Assembly (NCBI GenBank): GCA_049975365.1 | Contig: JBNGDS010000019.1 | Location: 1 to 44,019, forward strand | Length of the DNA: 44,019 nt | Direction: 5' to 3' | Origin: DSBG01 sp049975365 | Lineage (GTDB): Bacteria; Desulfobacterota; Desulfomonilia; UBA1062 | In this document: one piece after another, positions 34,429-42,763 of the stretch | Layout: every line of letters begins with the position of its first letter | Numbering within the stretch: position 1 is the stretch's first letter | Notes under the pieces: model-generated | What the model saw: only the letters and a program-made list of their open reading frames with translations | Database searches by the model: none | Told to the model about the DNA's origin: nothing | Program-made: the position numbers and the translations under genes

Positions 34429-34887
34429 CTATTGTATAGGGACGAAAAAAATATCAGTGACTGAACCTTTCCGTTTCTTCTCGGGGACAAGTTTCAACTC
34501 GACGCGCATGCCGATACAGGGGTCATCACTCACGAGAGGAGCAGCAAGGCCAGTGTCTGCGCCGTCAAATTGAACCAATGCGATGGTAACAGGATCTTGC
34601 CTGTTGCCGTGAAGGTCCTCATAGCAGACTGTGAAGCTCTGTACAGTTCCTTTCCCACTCAGTTCAATGATTTCGGATATTTCCTCGAAAGAGTCTTCAC
34701 AGAATATTCGAGGTGGACAGTACACTATACCACTCTTCTTGGATACACTTGCAGTAAGTTTTCCCTTCATGAGCTTGCGGAAGAAATCCTCTCCCGCAAG
34801 ACCGAAGGTATAACGGTACTGCATAGGGATCTCGCCTTGGAAATAGCCCAAATCTGTTGTTTGTGCTATTTTTTCACGTACAGCCAT
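34429..34887 (-). CDS. DUF35 OB-fold protein with degenerate zinc ribbon
   Basis: 152 residues. The C-terminal two thirds follow the DUF35 OB-fold pattern (GTVQSFTVCYED, TIALVQFDGADTGLAAPLV, GMRVEL). The zinc-ribbon part keeps only C57 and C63 (YCPPRIFC); the other pair is gone. DUF35 proteins are partners of thiolase-fold enzymes and help channel or hold the acyl-CoA. AGGAGGG lies upstream of the ATG. It is followed by the dehydrogenase (22-base gap) and preceded by an intact DUF35 gene (12-base gap). The pair of DUF35 genes matches the pair of thiolase-fold genes just upstream. Confidence 0.75.
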   Translation of the reverse strand: MAVREKIAQTTDLGYFQGEIPMQYRYTFGLAGEDFFRKLMKGKLTASVSKKSGIVYCPPRIFCEDSFEEISEIIELSGKGTVQSFTVCYEDLHGNRQDPVTIALVQFDGADTGLAAPLVSDDPCIGMRVELKLVPEKKRKGSVTDIFFVPIQ

Positions 34888-34899
34888 TGCTTTTCCCTC

Positions 34900-35427
34900 C
34901 TATTTCAGTGGTTTGAAGTATTCGATGTCAGTGATATTCCCTGTTCGGTCTTTCGCCTGTTTCCAGACCGCCTTGACTTTCATGCCGATTTTAACATTTT
35001 CGGGTTTTACGCCACCGATCAGGTGCATAATTCCCATTTTATCACTTGCTCCGTCGAGCGCTATGACAGCAGGAATGGTCGGTTTTTCTCCAGCCTTGAG
35101 TCGACTGGCATCCCAGTTGATCCTGGCGATTGAAAAGGTCTGGATGGTCCCGGTATCTTTAACAGGAATCGTTTCATCTGTCGGTCGCCAGCACAGTTCG
35201 CAGAATGCTCTCGGGGGTATCATGATCCGATTACACTTTCTGCAGAATGAGGCCAAGATCTTTCCGTCCTTGAGTCCTTTCAGGTAGGCACCGATGGCGA
35301 TCCCGTTATCCCAGGCATACTGTAAGCGGGGTTCAAACATGGTATAGAATATCTTGTTTTTCTGGAACAGGTCTTCCTTGATATTCGTTCCACCAAGGTT
35401 TTTCCCTTTCAAGGCATCAGTACTCAT
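34900..35427 (-). CDS. DUF35 OB-fold protein with intact zinc ribbon
   Basis: 175 residues. The zinc ribbon is complete: C62, C65, C76 and C79 in FCRKCNRIMIPPRAFCELC. The OB-fold follows (GTIQTFSIARINWDASR, PAVIALDGASDKMGIMHLI, GMKVKAVW). Such proteins form stable complexes with SCP2-type thiolase-fold enzymes; known cases are the steroid side-chain aldolase partner ChsH2 and BbsA of benzylsuccinate degradation. AAGGAGGG precedes the ATG. The stop of the thiolase-fold gene encoded at 35446 is only 18 bases upstream. Confidence 0.85.
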   Translation of the reverse strand: MSTDALKGKNLGGTNIKEDLFQKNKIFYTMFEPRLQYAWDNGIAIGAYLKGLKDGKILASFCRKCNRIMIPPRAFCELCWRPTDETIPVKDTGTIQTFSIARINWDASRLKAGEKPTIPAVIALDGASDKMGIMHLIGGVKPENVKIGMKVKAVWKQAKDRTGNITDIEYFKPLK

Positions 35428-35445
35428 ATGTTCCCTCCTTGCTAT

Positions 35446-36615
35446 CTAGTAATTCCGGCACACAATGACGGTTCCCACCTGCATGAGATCCCCCCACGCT
35501 TGGGCAATGGCCGTCTTCGGGTTGCCTTTCACCTGACGCTTGCCGGCTTCTCCACGCAGTTGCCAGAACAATTCAGCTACCTTCATGCACCCGGTGGCAG
35601 CAATGGGGTTTCCAACTCCCAGGGCCCCACCAGATGGGCATGCAGGTATACCTTCTCCATCACGCGCGTAGAACCCATCCTTGAACAGATGTGCAGCCTT
35701 GCCCCGAGGAGCCAACTGAAGGCCTTCAAGGTGGTGAAGCATCTTATAATTAAAGGGGTCATAGGGTTCTGCCAGGTCGATCTCCTTCATTGGGCTTTTT
35801 ATCCCTGCCATGTCGTATGCCATACGGGCCGCCTTTTCCACGTAGCGGGGATAGCAGAGGTCACGGGTTGCCCAGTATGCGGTATCCAGATTCCAGCCGA
35901 CTCCATCTATGAAGACTGGCTTGTCTGTATACTGTCTTGCAACATGTTCACTTGCCAGAACCAGGGCGCAGGCCCCGTCAGATGCTGGAGAGATGTCAAG
36001 GCGGTTGACAGGCCAAACCAGTTCCTCCGAATTCAGAACGTCTTCGACTGTGAGCTTTTCGGCAACCTGCGCTGCAGGATGATCCAGTGCGTTATTCTTA
36101 TTCTGGACTGAAACCGCGGCTATGTCCTTCTTGTTCAATCCATTGACGTGCATGTAGCGATTCATTTCCAAGGCGAATATCCAGATCAGCGTTGGCTTCA
36201 GAGGCTGCTCAGTCGTATGGTCAAAAATCGTCAGGAATGCCCCTTGCGGGTGCGGATATGCGCTCGACATTTTCTCCGAGGTGACAACCAGGCAGGTATC
36301 GTACATCCCTGAAGCAATATGGAAATACCCATGAATAGGTGAAAAGACGCCGGTTCCTCCGCCGACGAAGTTTCTCATGAAGGGCTTATGTTTCCCTCCG
36401 GAACCGTCACTGAGGTATTCTGCTTTCATATGCACACCGTCAAACGCATCCGGAGCGGTACCCATGGTGACAGATTCTACACGATCGAATTCCATGCCAC
36501 ATGAATCGAGCGCCATTTTTGTAGCTTGCCAAGCCAGTTCCTTTCCAGTTTCCTGTGCTCGGCGAATAAATTTTGTTATGCCTGCACCGATTATCGCAAC
36601 TCGTCTCGGTTTCAT
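35446..36615 (-). CDS. SCP2-type thiolase-fold protein lacking the catalytic Cys and His
   Basis: 389 residues; ATG 36615 is chosen over 36621 because GGAGG then has normal spacing. The fold is recognisable (VAIIGAGITKF start, VVTSEKMS, CPSGGALGVGNPIAATG end). Where active thiolases carry the nucleophilic Cys, this protein reads FVGGGTGVF (83-91). The HDCF/HEAF element is EPYDPFNY, and the His of the C-terminal GHPxGATG motif is Asn in GNPIAATG. Ordinary thiolysis is therefore unlikely. Cys-less SCP2 thiolases paired with DUF35 proteins are known to be aldol lyases (Ltp2/ChsH2), so a retro-aldol role is the best inference. It is next to two DUF35 genes and a second thiolase-fold gene. Confidence 0.82.
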   Translation of the reverse strand: MKPRRVAIIGAGITKFIRRAQETGKELAWQATKMALDSCGMEFDRVESVTMGTAPDAFDGVHMKAEYLSDGSGGKHKPFMRNFVGGGTGVFSPIHGYFHIASGMYDTCLVVTSEKMSSAYPHPQGAFLTIFDHTTEQPLKPTLIWIFALEMNRYMHVNGLNKKDIAAVSVQNKNNALDHPAAQVAEKLTVEDVLNSEELVWPVNRLDISPASDGACALVLASEHVARQYTDKPVFIDGVGWNLDTAYWATRDLCYPRYVEKAARMAYDMAGIKSPMKEIDLAEPYDPFNYKMLHHLEGLQLAPRGKAAHLFKDGFYARDGEGIPACPSGGALGVGNPIAATGCMKVAELFWQLRGEAGKRQVKGNPKTAIAQAWGDLMQVGTVIVCRNY

Positions 36616-36637
36616 TTCCATCCCCTCCTTTCTCGAA

Positions 36638-37786
36638 TCAATTGGCTCTGAGGATCATGACGGCGCAACTTGTGGACGGTGCCCCCCGCCATACCTGGAT
36701 CAGGCCGCATGATGCATCCTGTACCTGGTGCTTTCCCGCAATCCCGCGAAGTTGCTTGACAACCTCGAGGGTCCTGTGACCTCCCGAAGCCTCTATCATA
36801 TGCCCAACGCCGAGTGCTCCACCTGAGGGATTGATTGCTACTGATCCTCGAGGTCCGAATTCTCCAGATTCAAACAGATCTCCGGCTGAGCCGATGGGAC
36901 AGAGCTTCAGCGATTCGATGTGTTGCAAGGCTTTAAAGGAGATTTCATCATTTATTTCAAATACATCAATTTCATCAATTGGAGAAACGATGCCTGCTCC
37001 CTTGTATGCCTTTTCGGCAGCCAGCCTGGTTCCAACCGATTCCACCAGGCTGCGGCTCTCCAGGTTGGGGGAGTCTGAGAACCAGGCCAACCCATCTATC
37101 CAGATTGGATCGCTGCTCAGGTATGCTACAGAATCTTCCGATGCGAGAACTGCGACTACACACCCATCCGTCGGCTGGGCAATGTCCAGTTTTCCTATCG
37201 GCCATGATACAGGCTCTGCACACAGAATATCCTCGACCTGAAGCAGGGCCCCGTAGGATGCCAGTGGATTGTCGAGAGCAGCTTTCCGTGATTCCACTAC
37301 GACCCTGGCACATTCTGCTCGACTGGTGCCGCTGGCAAAGAGATAGTGATTCATCTCAAGACCGTTGATAAAATCAACGCTCAATCCCAACGGACGCAGC
37401 ATGACCGGGTCGAGGGCGAAACTTTTTACATCGGCTGCAGTTTTTATATTCGATAGTTTGCTGTGTGACTCAATGGCAACCGTATCGAACAGGCCGGCCC
37501 TGATCATCATGACCCCTGTGCCGATTGCATGGACAAAATCTCCCGGGACAGTCTGAACAGGCTTCAGCACTGCGCCAAGTTGATCATTGCAGTATTCATC
37601 GGCGATACTGTATCCCTCCCAGAAATCCTCGGTCGCAGTAACGAATCCGCCGACATCCTGTGGTTCGATTCCTGCCTCTTGGTAGGCCTTCACGGCGGCT
37701 TCGAAAACCAATTCGCGGTAGGATACTCCTGGAGTGGTTGGGGAAAATCCTGAGTAACCAATGCCAACAATAGCTACGCGTTTCAC
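36638..37786 (-). CDS. SCP2-type thiolase-fold protein lacking the catalytic Cys
   Basis: 382 residues from GTG 37786, preceded by AAAGGAGGTG. N-terminal VAIVGIGYSGFSP and C-terminal NPSGGALGVGHMIEASG mark the SCP2-thiolase family. At the nucleophile position the sequence is VPGDFVHAIGTG (80-91), without Cys; the HDCF element is FEINDEIS; the C-terminal His is kept (GHMIEASG). With the neighbouring homologue it may form a heterodimer in which each partner has lost different residues. It is the first gene of a minus-strand operon that runs through both DUF35 genes and the isovaleryl-CoA-dehydrogenase-like gene. Confidence 0.82.
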   Translation of the reverse strand: MKRVAIVGIGYSGFSPTTPGVSYRELVFEAAVKAYQEAGIEPQDVGGFVTATEDFWEGYSIADEYCNDQLGAVLKPVQTVPGDFVHAIGTGVMMIRAGLFDTVAIESHSKLSNIKTAADVKSFALDPVMLRPLGLSVDFINGLEMNHYLFASGTSRAECARVVVESRKAALDNPLASYGALLQVEDILCAEPVSWPIGKLDIAQPTDGCVVAVLASEDSVAYLSSDPIWIDGLAWFSDSPNLESRSLVESVGTRLAAEKAYKGAGIVSPIDEIDVFEINDEISFKALQHIESLKLCPIGSAGDLFESGEFGPRGSVAINPSGGALGVGHMIEASGGHRTLEVVKQLRGIAGKHQVQDASCGLIQVWRGAPSTSCAVMILRAN

Positions 37787-37936
37787 AAGACACCTCCTTT
37801 ATTCATGTACCGTTCTCTCGATCAAGAGTGTAACAGGCACCCTAAAGACCATTATTCCAGTGCTTGACGTGGAGAGTGTGGGATAGGTGTGTTTTGGTGG
37901 TCGCTGGCTTCCTGCACGAGGAATAATTCATATGAT

Positions 37937-37948
37937 GTAAATATTTAC
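37937..37948. promoter_or_regulatory. 12-bp palindrome in the divergent regulatory region
   Basis: GTAAATATTTAC is a perfect palindrome in the AT-rich 392-base region between the divergent thiolase-fold operon and the XRE-cupin gene. The half TAATATTTACTTA recurs at about 38123-38135, between the -35 and -10 boxes of the regulator promoter. This fits one regulator binding two sites. The rest of the region (37787-38178) is very AT-rich from 37960 on, with no gene. Confidence 0.45.
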
Positions 37949-38117
37949 CTATTAACCGATCCCTCCAACCAGTATTTTTTCTCATGTACTCCTAACGTAT
38001 CAATAACAGATTGAAATAATCATAAATAATTACAAAATATATTCAAAATACACCATACCATATTACGACAGAAATTTGTATACATGTCAATAATTAATTT
38101 ATTGTTAATTTTTTTAA

Positions 38118-38146
38118 TTGATTAATATTTACTTATGAAATATATT
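38118..38146 (+). promoter_or_regulatory. promoter of the XRE-cupin regulator gene
   Basis: TTGATT (38118-38123), 17 bases, TATATT (38141-38146). The spacer contains ATATTTAC, shared with the palindrome at 37937-37948, suggesting autoregulation. Transcription would start near 38153, just before AGGAGGTG and the ATG at 38179. Confidence 0.55.
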
Positions 38147-38178
38147 TTGAAGCAGTATCAGGAGGTGAAGATCAGCAC

Positions 38179-38721
38179 ATGAATCTGGGATCGGTACTGA
38201 GAAAGCTGCGGAAGGATCGAAAGCTGACCCTCAAGATAGTTGCTGTTCAGGCGGGGATTTCAGAGGGATTCCTGTCTCAGATTGAGAACGAAGTGAATAC
38301 TCCCTCGGTCGAGACATTGGTCAATATCTGTAGCGCGATAGGGTATGACATCGGGGATGTGATTCGTCAGGCACAGAATCAGGAACGATTGGGTCTGATC
38401 CGCAAGACTGAGTGGGATGAAATTGAAATCCCGGCATCCGGCTTTGCGACGCAACGATTCCTGGCCCCTGAAACCCGGAGGGTGATCGACAGTGCGATCC
38501 TGAAAATTGAACCAGGCAAGAGCATCCCGGCACGAAAGGGAATCAGGAACAGCCAGGAGGTTCTCTGTGTGCTGAAAGGGAGTATCGAGCTTGTCCATGG
38601 TGAAGAAGTATACACTCTGCAAGAAGGCGATGCAGTTCATTACTGGTCGCTCTACGAAAGGCAGATGATCACCAACAGGATGTCAGACATTGCAATAGTG
38701 ATGTGGGTAGGGACCATTTGA
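38179..38721 (+). CDS. XRE-family regulator with C-terminal cupin domain
   Basis: 180 residues. Residues about 4-60 are a lambda-repressor-like HTH (LRKLRKDRKLTLKIVAVQAG, SEGFLSQIENEVNTPSVETL). Residues about 105-178 form a cupin (GIRNSQEVLCVLKGSIELVH, LQEGDAVHYWSLYERQM). Such regulators sense a small molecule with the cupin and control nearby catabolic genes. Its own promoter overlaps a possible binding half-site, and a full palindrome lies towards the divergent thiolase-fold operon, so it probably controls both directions. AGGAGGTG is upstream of the ATG. The next gene starts 75 bases downstream. Confidence 0.88.
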   Translation: MNLGSVLRKLRKDRKLTLKIVAVQAGISEGFLSQIENEVNTPSVETLVNICSAIGYDIGDVIRQAQNQERLGLIRKTEWDEIEIPASGFATQRFLAPETRRVIDSAILKIEPGKSIPARKGIRNSQEVLCVLKGSIELVHGEEVYTLQEGDAVHYWSLYERQMITNRMSDIAIVMWVGTI

Positions 38722-38796
38722 CTCTTGATATTCGGGTCACGTCACCGGTTCATCCTCACTCAACATTGAATTTCCAGTACATGAAAGGGGTGGAGT

Positions 38797-40233
38797 ATGA
38801 TTAGATTCAGCGAACAGCAACTCAAGATTCCCAAACTGGCAAAGCCTGTGTATCTAGTTACGGCTGGGCAGTCGAAGTTCGACCGGGCAATTCCTGACAA
38901 GAGGACCGAAGAACTCTGTATCGACGCATTCACTCAGGCAGCTGAGCTGCTCAACATGACTCCGGCGGAATTGAAGAGCTATATTCACACCTGTTACTAC
39001 GGGCACTTCGCCGATCACTTCGGTGATCAACTGCTGGGAGAAGCTGTGATCCATGACCGTCTGGGGCTCGATCCCCTGGGCAACATCGGGATTAAAACCG
39101 GTGGGGCTACCGGCGGTTCGACCCTCTGGGAGGCTACCAAGGCCGTTGCATCGGGCTATTCCGACTGTGCACTGGCCATGGGCTGGGAACGTATGGACGA
39201 AGTCCCCACAGACGAGGGGAACTTCCTGATTTCCTGTGCTGCGGACAAGGACTGGGAGAGCCCATTGGGGCACATCTACACAGGGTACTATGCCGTCATG
39301 GCCCAGAAGTACTGGCAGGTTTTCGGCAAGGAGGAAGACTCATTCAGGCGCACCCTGGCAGAGATTGCGGTCAAGCACAGGGGCTACGCCCGCTTCAATC
39401 CCTATGCCCAGGGGCCGCTGAAGATCACGGTTGATGATGTGTTGAAATCACCGGTAGTGGCCTATCCCCTGCGGGCTCTGGACTGCTGTCTGATGAGCGT
39501 GGGTGCGGCATGTGCCATAATCTGCGACGAGGAGACAGCCGTCAAATTGACCCGCAACACCAAGAACAAACCCTTGAGAATCTGGGTAGCCGCTGGATCG
39601 CACACCCTGCGTCCCGCTGACAGACGTGATATGGACATCCCCCTGCTGCCCAATGAAACTGCGGACCAGTACAAGGATCTGGAAGATCGGTTCCCGGGAG
39701 GCGGAAGGTATCCAGGGTTTACCGGGTTTTTGGGTGCACGCATGGCCGCGTGGTACGGATACCGCATGGCCGGTATCACTGATCCCACGGAGGACTTGGA
39801 TGTGATCGAATTGCACGACGCCTTCACCATTTCCGATGTGCAGACCTATGAAGATATCGGGTTGAGGCCCTATGGAGAAGGCCGCACATACGTGGAATCA
39901 GGCGACTGCTATCACACCAACCCCCATACCGGTCAGCCTGGGAAGCTTCCCTCGAACCTGTCCGGAGGGTTAATCGGCTGCATGCACGCTGTTGGTGCCA
40001 CTGGCATCATGCAGACATTTGAGATTGCGACCCATATCTGGGATCGGTGGGCTGAGATTCACGGAGATGAAATGATCTGGAAGAGTTTTCACCGGAAGAA
40101 GCCGTCTGACTGGACAGATCTGCAGGTGAAAGGAGCCAAGCGGGCCCTTGCGATTTCCCATGCCGGTGTTGGTTCGCATGTCACGGCAACGATCCTGATG
40201 GATCCGGATCATCTGTTGAAAGAAGATGCCTAA
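38797..40233 (+). CDS. SCP2-type thiolase-fold protein (acetyl-CoA acetyltransferase family) without nucleophilic Cys
   Basis: 478 residues, longer than the two homologues on the other strand. The family elements are ALAMGWERMDEVP, ELHDAFTISDVQTYEDIG (His and Asp kept) and the C-terminal LSGGLIGCMHAVGATG (His kept). At the nucleophile position it reads KTGGATGGSTL (100-110), Thr/Gly in place of Cys. It is therefore probably not a classical thiolase; aldol cleavage or condensation is more likely. AAAGGGGTGGAG precedes the ATG. A DUF35 gene follows 19 bases downstream and the two end in a good terminator, giving a self-contained enzyme unit next to its XRE-cupin regulator. Confidence 0.83.
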   Translation: MIRFSEQQLKIPKLAKPVYLVTAGQSKFDRAIPDKRTEELCIDAFTQAAELLNMTPAELKSYIHTCYYGHFADHFGDQLLGEAVIHDRLGLDPLGNIGIKTGGATGGSTLWEATKAVASGYSDCALAMGWERMDEVPTDEGNFLISCAADKDWESPLGHIYTGYYAVMAQKYWQVFGKEEDSFRRTLAEIAVKHRGYARFNPYAQGPLKITVDDVLKSPVVAYPLRALDCCLMSVGAACAIICDEETAVKLTRNTKNKPLRIWVAAGSHTLRPADRRDMDIPLLPNETADQYKDLEDRFPGGGRYPGFTGFLGARMAAWYGYRMAGITDPTEDLDVIELHDAFTISDVQTYEDIGLRPYGEGRTYVESGDCYHTNPHTGQPGKLPSNLSGGLIGCMHAVGATGIMQTFEIATHIWDRWAEIHGDEMIWKSFHRKKPSDWTDLQVKGAKRALAISHAGVGSHVTATILMDPDHLLKEDA

Positions 40234-40252
40234 ATAGACAAGGAGACGAGCG

Positions 40253-40840
40253 ATGAGTATGTTCGGACAGGTATACGTAAAGAACAGCCAGTATAAGATA
40301 AAAGGAGATTTTCACAACTTGACCCCGAATCAGCCGATCCGTGACGCCAATGACTGGAAACTTCTGGGGGTCACCAATCCGCGGGATATGACCTATATTC
40401 ACGCCTACGGCGGGGAGGCGGTGTTTTTTGAATCCTTGAGCCAGGGCAAGCTGATGGCGTCCAGGTGTGATAATCCCGAGTGTGAAGCCAAGGGCACCGT
40501 GTATCAGCCGTTCAGGATTCACTGCATGGATTGTCTGAGAAAGTGCACCGTGATCGACATGACCGACCTGGCACAGAACACTGCGAAGATTCATACGTTC
40601 ATGGTCTGTGAGAGGTCAGGAGCCTTCAGCATTCTGGATAAACCGATCAAGTTCATCAATGTCGAGTTCGACGGTGTGGCAACGATTCTGATGAGCTATC
40701 TCTCGGTTGGTGATCCGAAGATCGGGATGAAGGTATCCCCGATCTTTAGAACCTCATCACCGACCTATACCATACTCGATTTGTCGTGGGTGCCTGCTGG
40801 GACACCGGAAAGAAAATTGCCCGAAGGATTCAGCTACTGA
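40253..40840 (+). CDS. DUF35 zinc-ribbon OB-fold protein, partner of the thiolase-fold protein at 38797
   Basis: 195 residues. C72, C77, C91, C94 and C98 make up an extended zinc ribbon (RCDNPECEAK ... IHCMDCLRKC). The OB-fold part includes AKIHTFMVCERSG, IKFINVEFDGVATILMSYL and GMKVSPIF. A ~60-residue N-terminal extension is present. It should form a complex with the upstream thiolase-fold protein, as DUF35 proteins do with SCP2-type enzymes. AGGAGA precedes the ATG, and an intrinsic terminator lies 46 bases after the stop. Confidence 0.85.
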   Translation: MSMFGQVYVKNSQYKIKGDFHNLTPNQPIRDANDWKLLGVTNPRDMTYIHAYGGEAVFFESLSQGKLMASRCDNPECEAKGTVYQPFRIHCMDCLRKCTVIDMTDLAQNTAKIHTFMVCERSGAFSILDKPIKFINVEFDGVATILMSYLSVGDPKIGMKVSPIFRTSSPTYTILDLSWVPAGTPERKLPEGFSY

Positions 40841-40885
40841 TAGAATCCCGTTGGTCATAGTGGATCTAGTGAGCGGGTGACATGA

Positions 40886-40913
40886 AAGAGGGCATATTTG
40901 ATGCCCTCTTTTT
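40886..40913 (+). terminator. intrinsic terminator of the thiolase-DUF35 operon
   Basis: AAGAGGGCAT (40886-40895) pairs with ATGCCCTCTT (40901-40910) around a 5-base loop and is followed directly by TTT. A textbook intrinsic terminator. Confidence 0.88.
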
Positions 40914-41208
40914 CTCCATATTCTGCTGCATAAGAGAACGTCCCGATACTATCTCAATGAAGATCAGACACCCTCTCAGGGGTTTGATGCCGTGAGCATG
41001 TATTCCGTGAGCGGGAAATGTTCATCTCGAGAGCAACGACTGATCAACAGGAGTTGCCATGGGGGAGAAGCAGAATGAAGAGAATGTGGAAACATGTACA
41101 TGTATGGATACGAGATAGCTGGTGTGTTGAGATCCTTTTTCATGGTATAGATCTGAGAGGACGTCATTGAAGTGTGTGTGATTTTAGAGGTGAGGAGGAG
41201 GGTTGTCC
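40914..41208 (+). other. non-coding stretch upstream of the crotonase gene
   Basis: About 295 bases without a convincing gene. It contains the 12-bp palindrome ACATGTACATGT (41092-41103), a possible binding site, and TTGAGA (41127-41132) with TATAGA (41146-41151) at a spacing too short for a standard promoter. The crotonase promoter is probably here but cannot be fixed by eye. Confidence 0.35.
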
Positions 41209-41970
41209 ATGGAGTATGAAACCATTGTATACGAATCCCGCGAGCCTGGGATAGGCATCCTGACACTCAATCGACCGCGCACGTATAATGCGGTCAATCA
41301 GAGAATGATGAAAGACCTCGAGGAATTCTGGTCCGAACGGGCAAACGATGTGGGCACTCACGTGGTCATTCTCAGGGGAAGTGGAGAGAAGGGGTTCTGT
41401 GCCGGGCTGGACTTGGGAGAAGCGCTCCAGCTCCAGCAGGAGATGAATTCACACCAGTTCTATCATTCCCAGTGCCGCATGGGGAGACTGATGCTCACGA
41501 TGAGGCAGGTCCCCCAGGTGATCATCTGTGCGGTGCACGGCGCTGCCGCAGGGATCGGATTCAGCTTCGCCCTGTCGTCGGATGTTCGCATCATCAGCAC
41601 CGATGCTCGGTTCTCTGCAGCATACATCAATATCGGGTTCGGAGGAGCCGACATGGCCTGCAGCTATTTCCTGCCGCGCATGATCGGTGCAGGCAGAGCC
41701 TATGAATTCATGCTTACCGGGAATTTCATGTCGGCCGAGGAGGCCATGAGCCTCGGTTTTGCAAGCCGGATGGTTGAGAAAGACAAGCTCATAGACACAG
41801 CCATCGAGATCGCACGGATCATGAACGGCAAAAATCCGGTCGGCCTTCGCCTGACAAAAGAGGCCATAAATGTCAACCTGGACATCGGGGGCCTTGAGCA
41901 GGCCCTGAATGTGGAGAACAGGAATCAGGCCCTGCTCTATGCAGAGCTTTTCAAAACCCCCTCCTCCTGA
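41209..41970 (+). CDS. enoyl-CoA hydratase/isomerase (crotonase) family protein without the usual Glu pair
   Basis: 253 residues from ATG 41209, which follows GAGGAGGAGGG; a TTG two codons earlier is possible. The crotonase fold is clear: ILTLNRPRTYNAVN (17-30), KGFCAGLDLGE (61-71) and HGAAAGIGFSFALSSDVRI (110-128) for the oxyanion hole. In classical hydratases one Glu lies in the GGG-x-ELAM stretch and one about 20 residues later. Here the first is replaced by the FSFAL stretch and the second region reads AYINIGFGGADMA without Glu. It may be an isomerase, a C-C hydrolase or another crotonase activity. It is a single gene convergent with another crotonase. Confidence 0.82.
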   Translation: MEYETIVYESREPGIGILTLNRPRTYNAVNQRMMKDLEEFWSERANDVGTHVVILRGSGEKGFCAGLDLGEALQLQQEMNSHQFYHSQCRMGRLMLTMRQVPQVIICAVHGAAAGIGFSFALSSDVRIISTDARFSAAYINIGFGGADMACSYFLPRMIGAGRAYEFMLTGNFMSAEEAMSLGFASRMVEKDKLIDTAIEIARIMNGKNPVGLRLTKEAINVNLDIGGLEQALNVENRNQALLYAELFKTPSS

Positions 41971-42028
41971 ATTCAGAACAGCGAAGAGAGATTTTTGTGT
42001 GTACCAGGAGGGTTCATGAAGGATCCCT

Positions 42029-42745
42029 TCAAGACATGTTCACCTTTTTCAGGAATTCCTGAAAGCCCTGCCGTTCAAGTTGGAATGCCTCATCAAACGT
42101 GACCTGATTCTGCTTTTCTATCAGGGCTTTCATCTGCAGCATGATTTCACCATTCACCCCGCAGATATCGCGTGCGATTTGCTTGGTGCGGGGAATGAGA
42201 TCGGTAGGAGTGACAACTTCGTTGACAAGCCCGCACCGGAGCGCATCGGTAGCAGACAGGGGTCTGCAGGTAAGTGAAAGCTGTTTCGCCATTCTCTGTC
42301 CCACAGAGTGCTGGAGCAGCTGTGTCATGCCCCAGCCCGGGTGAATTCCCACCTTTGCATGGGAATCGATGAAGCGGGCGTTTTCTGAGGCGATGAGAAA
42401 ATCGCAGTGCATGGCCAGTTCGAATCCCCCGGTGATTGCATTGCCGTTGATGGCGCCGATGATGGGTTTTCTGCAGGACGAAAAGACATCTGGCAGATCC
42501 TTTCCATCACCGCGCGGGTCCAGGAGATTGTCCTTTCCAATGACACTCAGGTCGATCCCGGAGCAGAATGACCTGCCACTGCCGGTCAGGATGGCAACCT
42601 GAATCCCATCGTTTCGGACGACTTCATCGACAGCATTGTAGAGGTTCACAAGCAGGTCCTGACAGATTGCATTGTGTCTGTCCGGCCTGTTCAGTGTAAT
42701 GATGGCTATGGGGCCTTCCTGGTCAAACAGTACGGTTTTTTCCAT
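42029..42745 (-). CDS. enoyl-CoA hydratase/isomerase family protein
   Basis: 238 residues. It has IAIITLNRPDRHNAI (13-27), GRSFCSGIDLSVIG (57-70) and GNAITGGFELAMHCD, in which the first catalytic Glu of crotonases is kept. The second position reads SHAKVGIHPGWGMTQLL, with His where hydratases have Glu, as in many bacterial paralogues of uncertain substrate. AAGGAGGT precedes the ATG. It is the last gene of a minus-strand group that begins with the cysteine hydrolase at 43660. Hydration or isomerisation of an unsaturated acyl-CoA from this pathway is likely. Confidence 0.85.
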   Translation of the reverse strand: MEKTVLFDQEGPIAIITLNRPDRHNAICQDLLVNLYNAVDEVVRNDGIQVAILTGSGRSFCSGIDLSVIGKDNLLDPRGDGKDLPDVFSSCRKPIIGAINGNAITGGFELAMHCDFLIASENARFIDSHAKVGIHPGWGMTQLLQHSVGQRMAKQLSLTCRPLSATDALRCGLVNEVVTPTDLIPRTKQIARDICGVNGEIMLQMKALIEKQNQVTFDEAFQLERQGFQEFLKKVNMS

Positions 42746-42763
42746 ACAGACCTCCTTATCAGG

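Noticed and set aside
41127..41151. TTGAGA and TATAGA as a crotonase promoter
   Set aside because: The spacer is only 13 bases, too short for a standard promoter.
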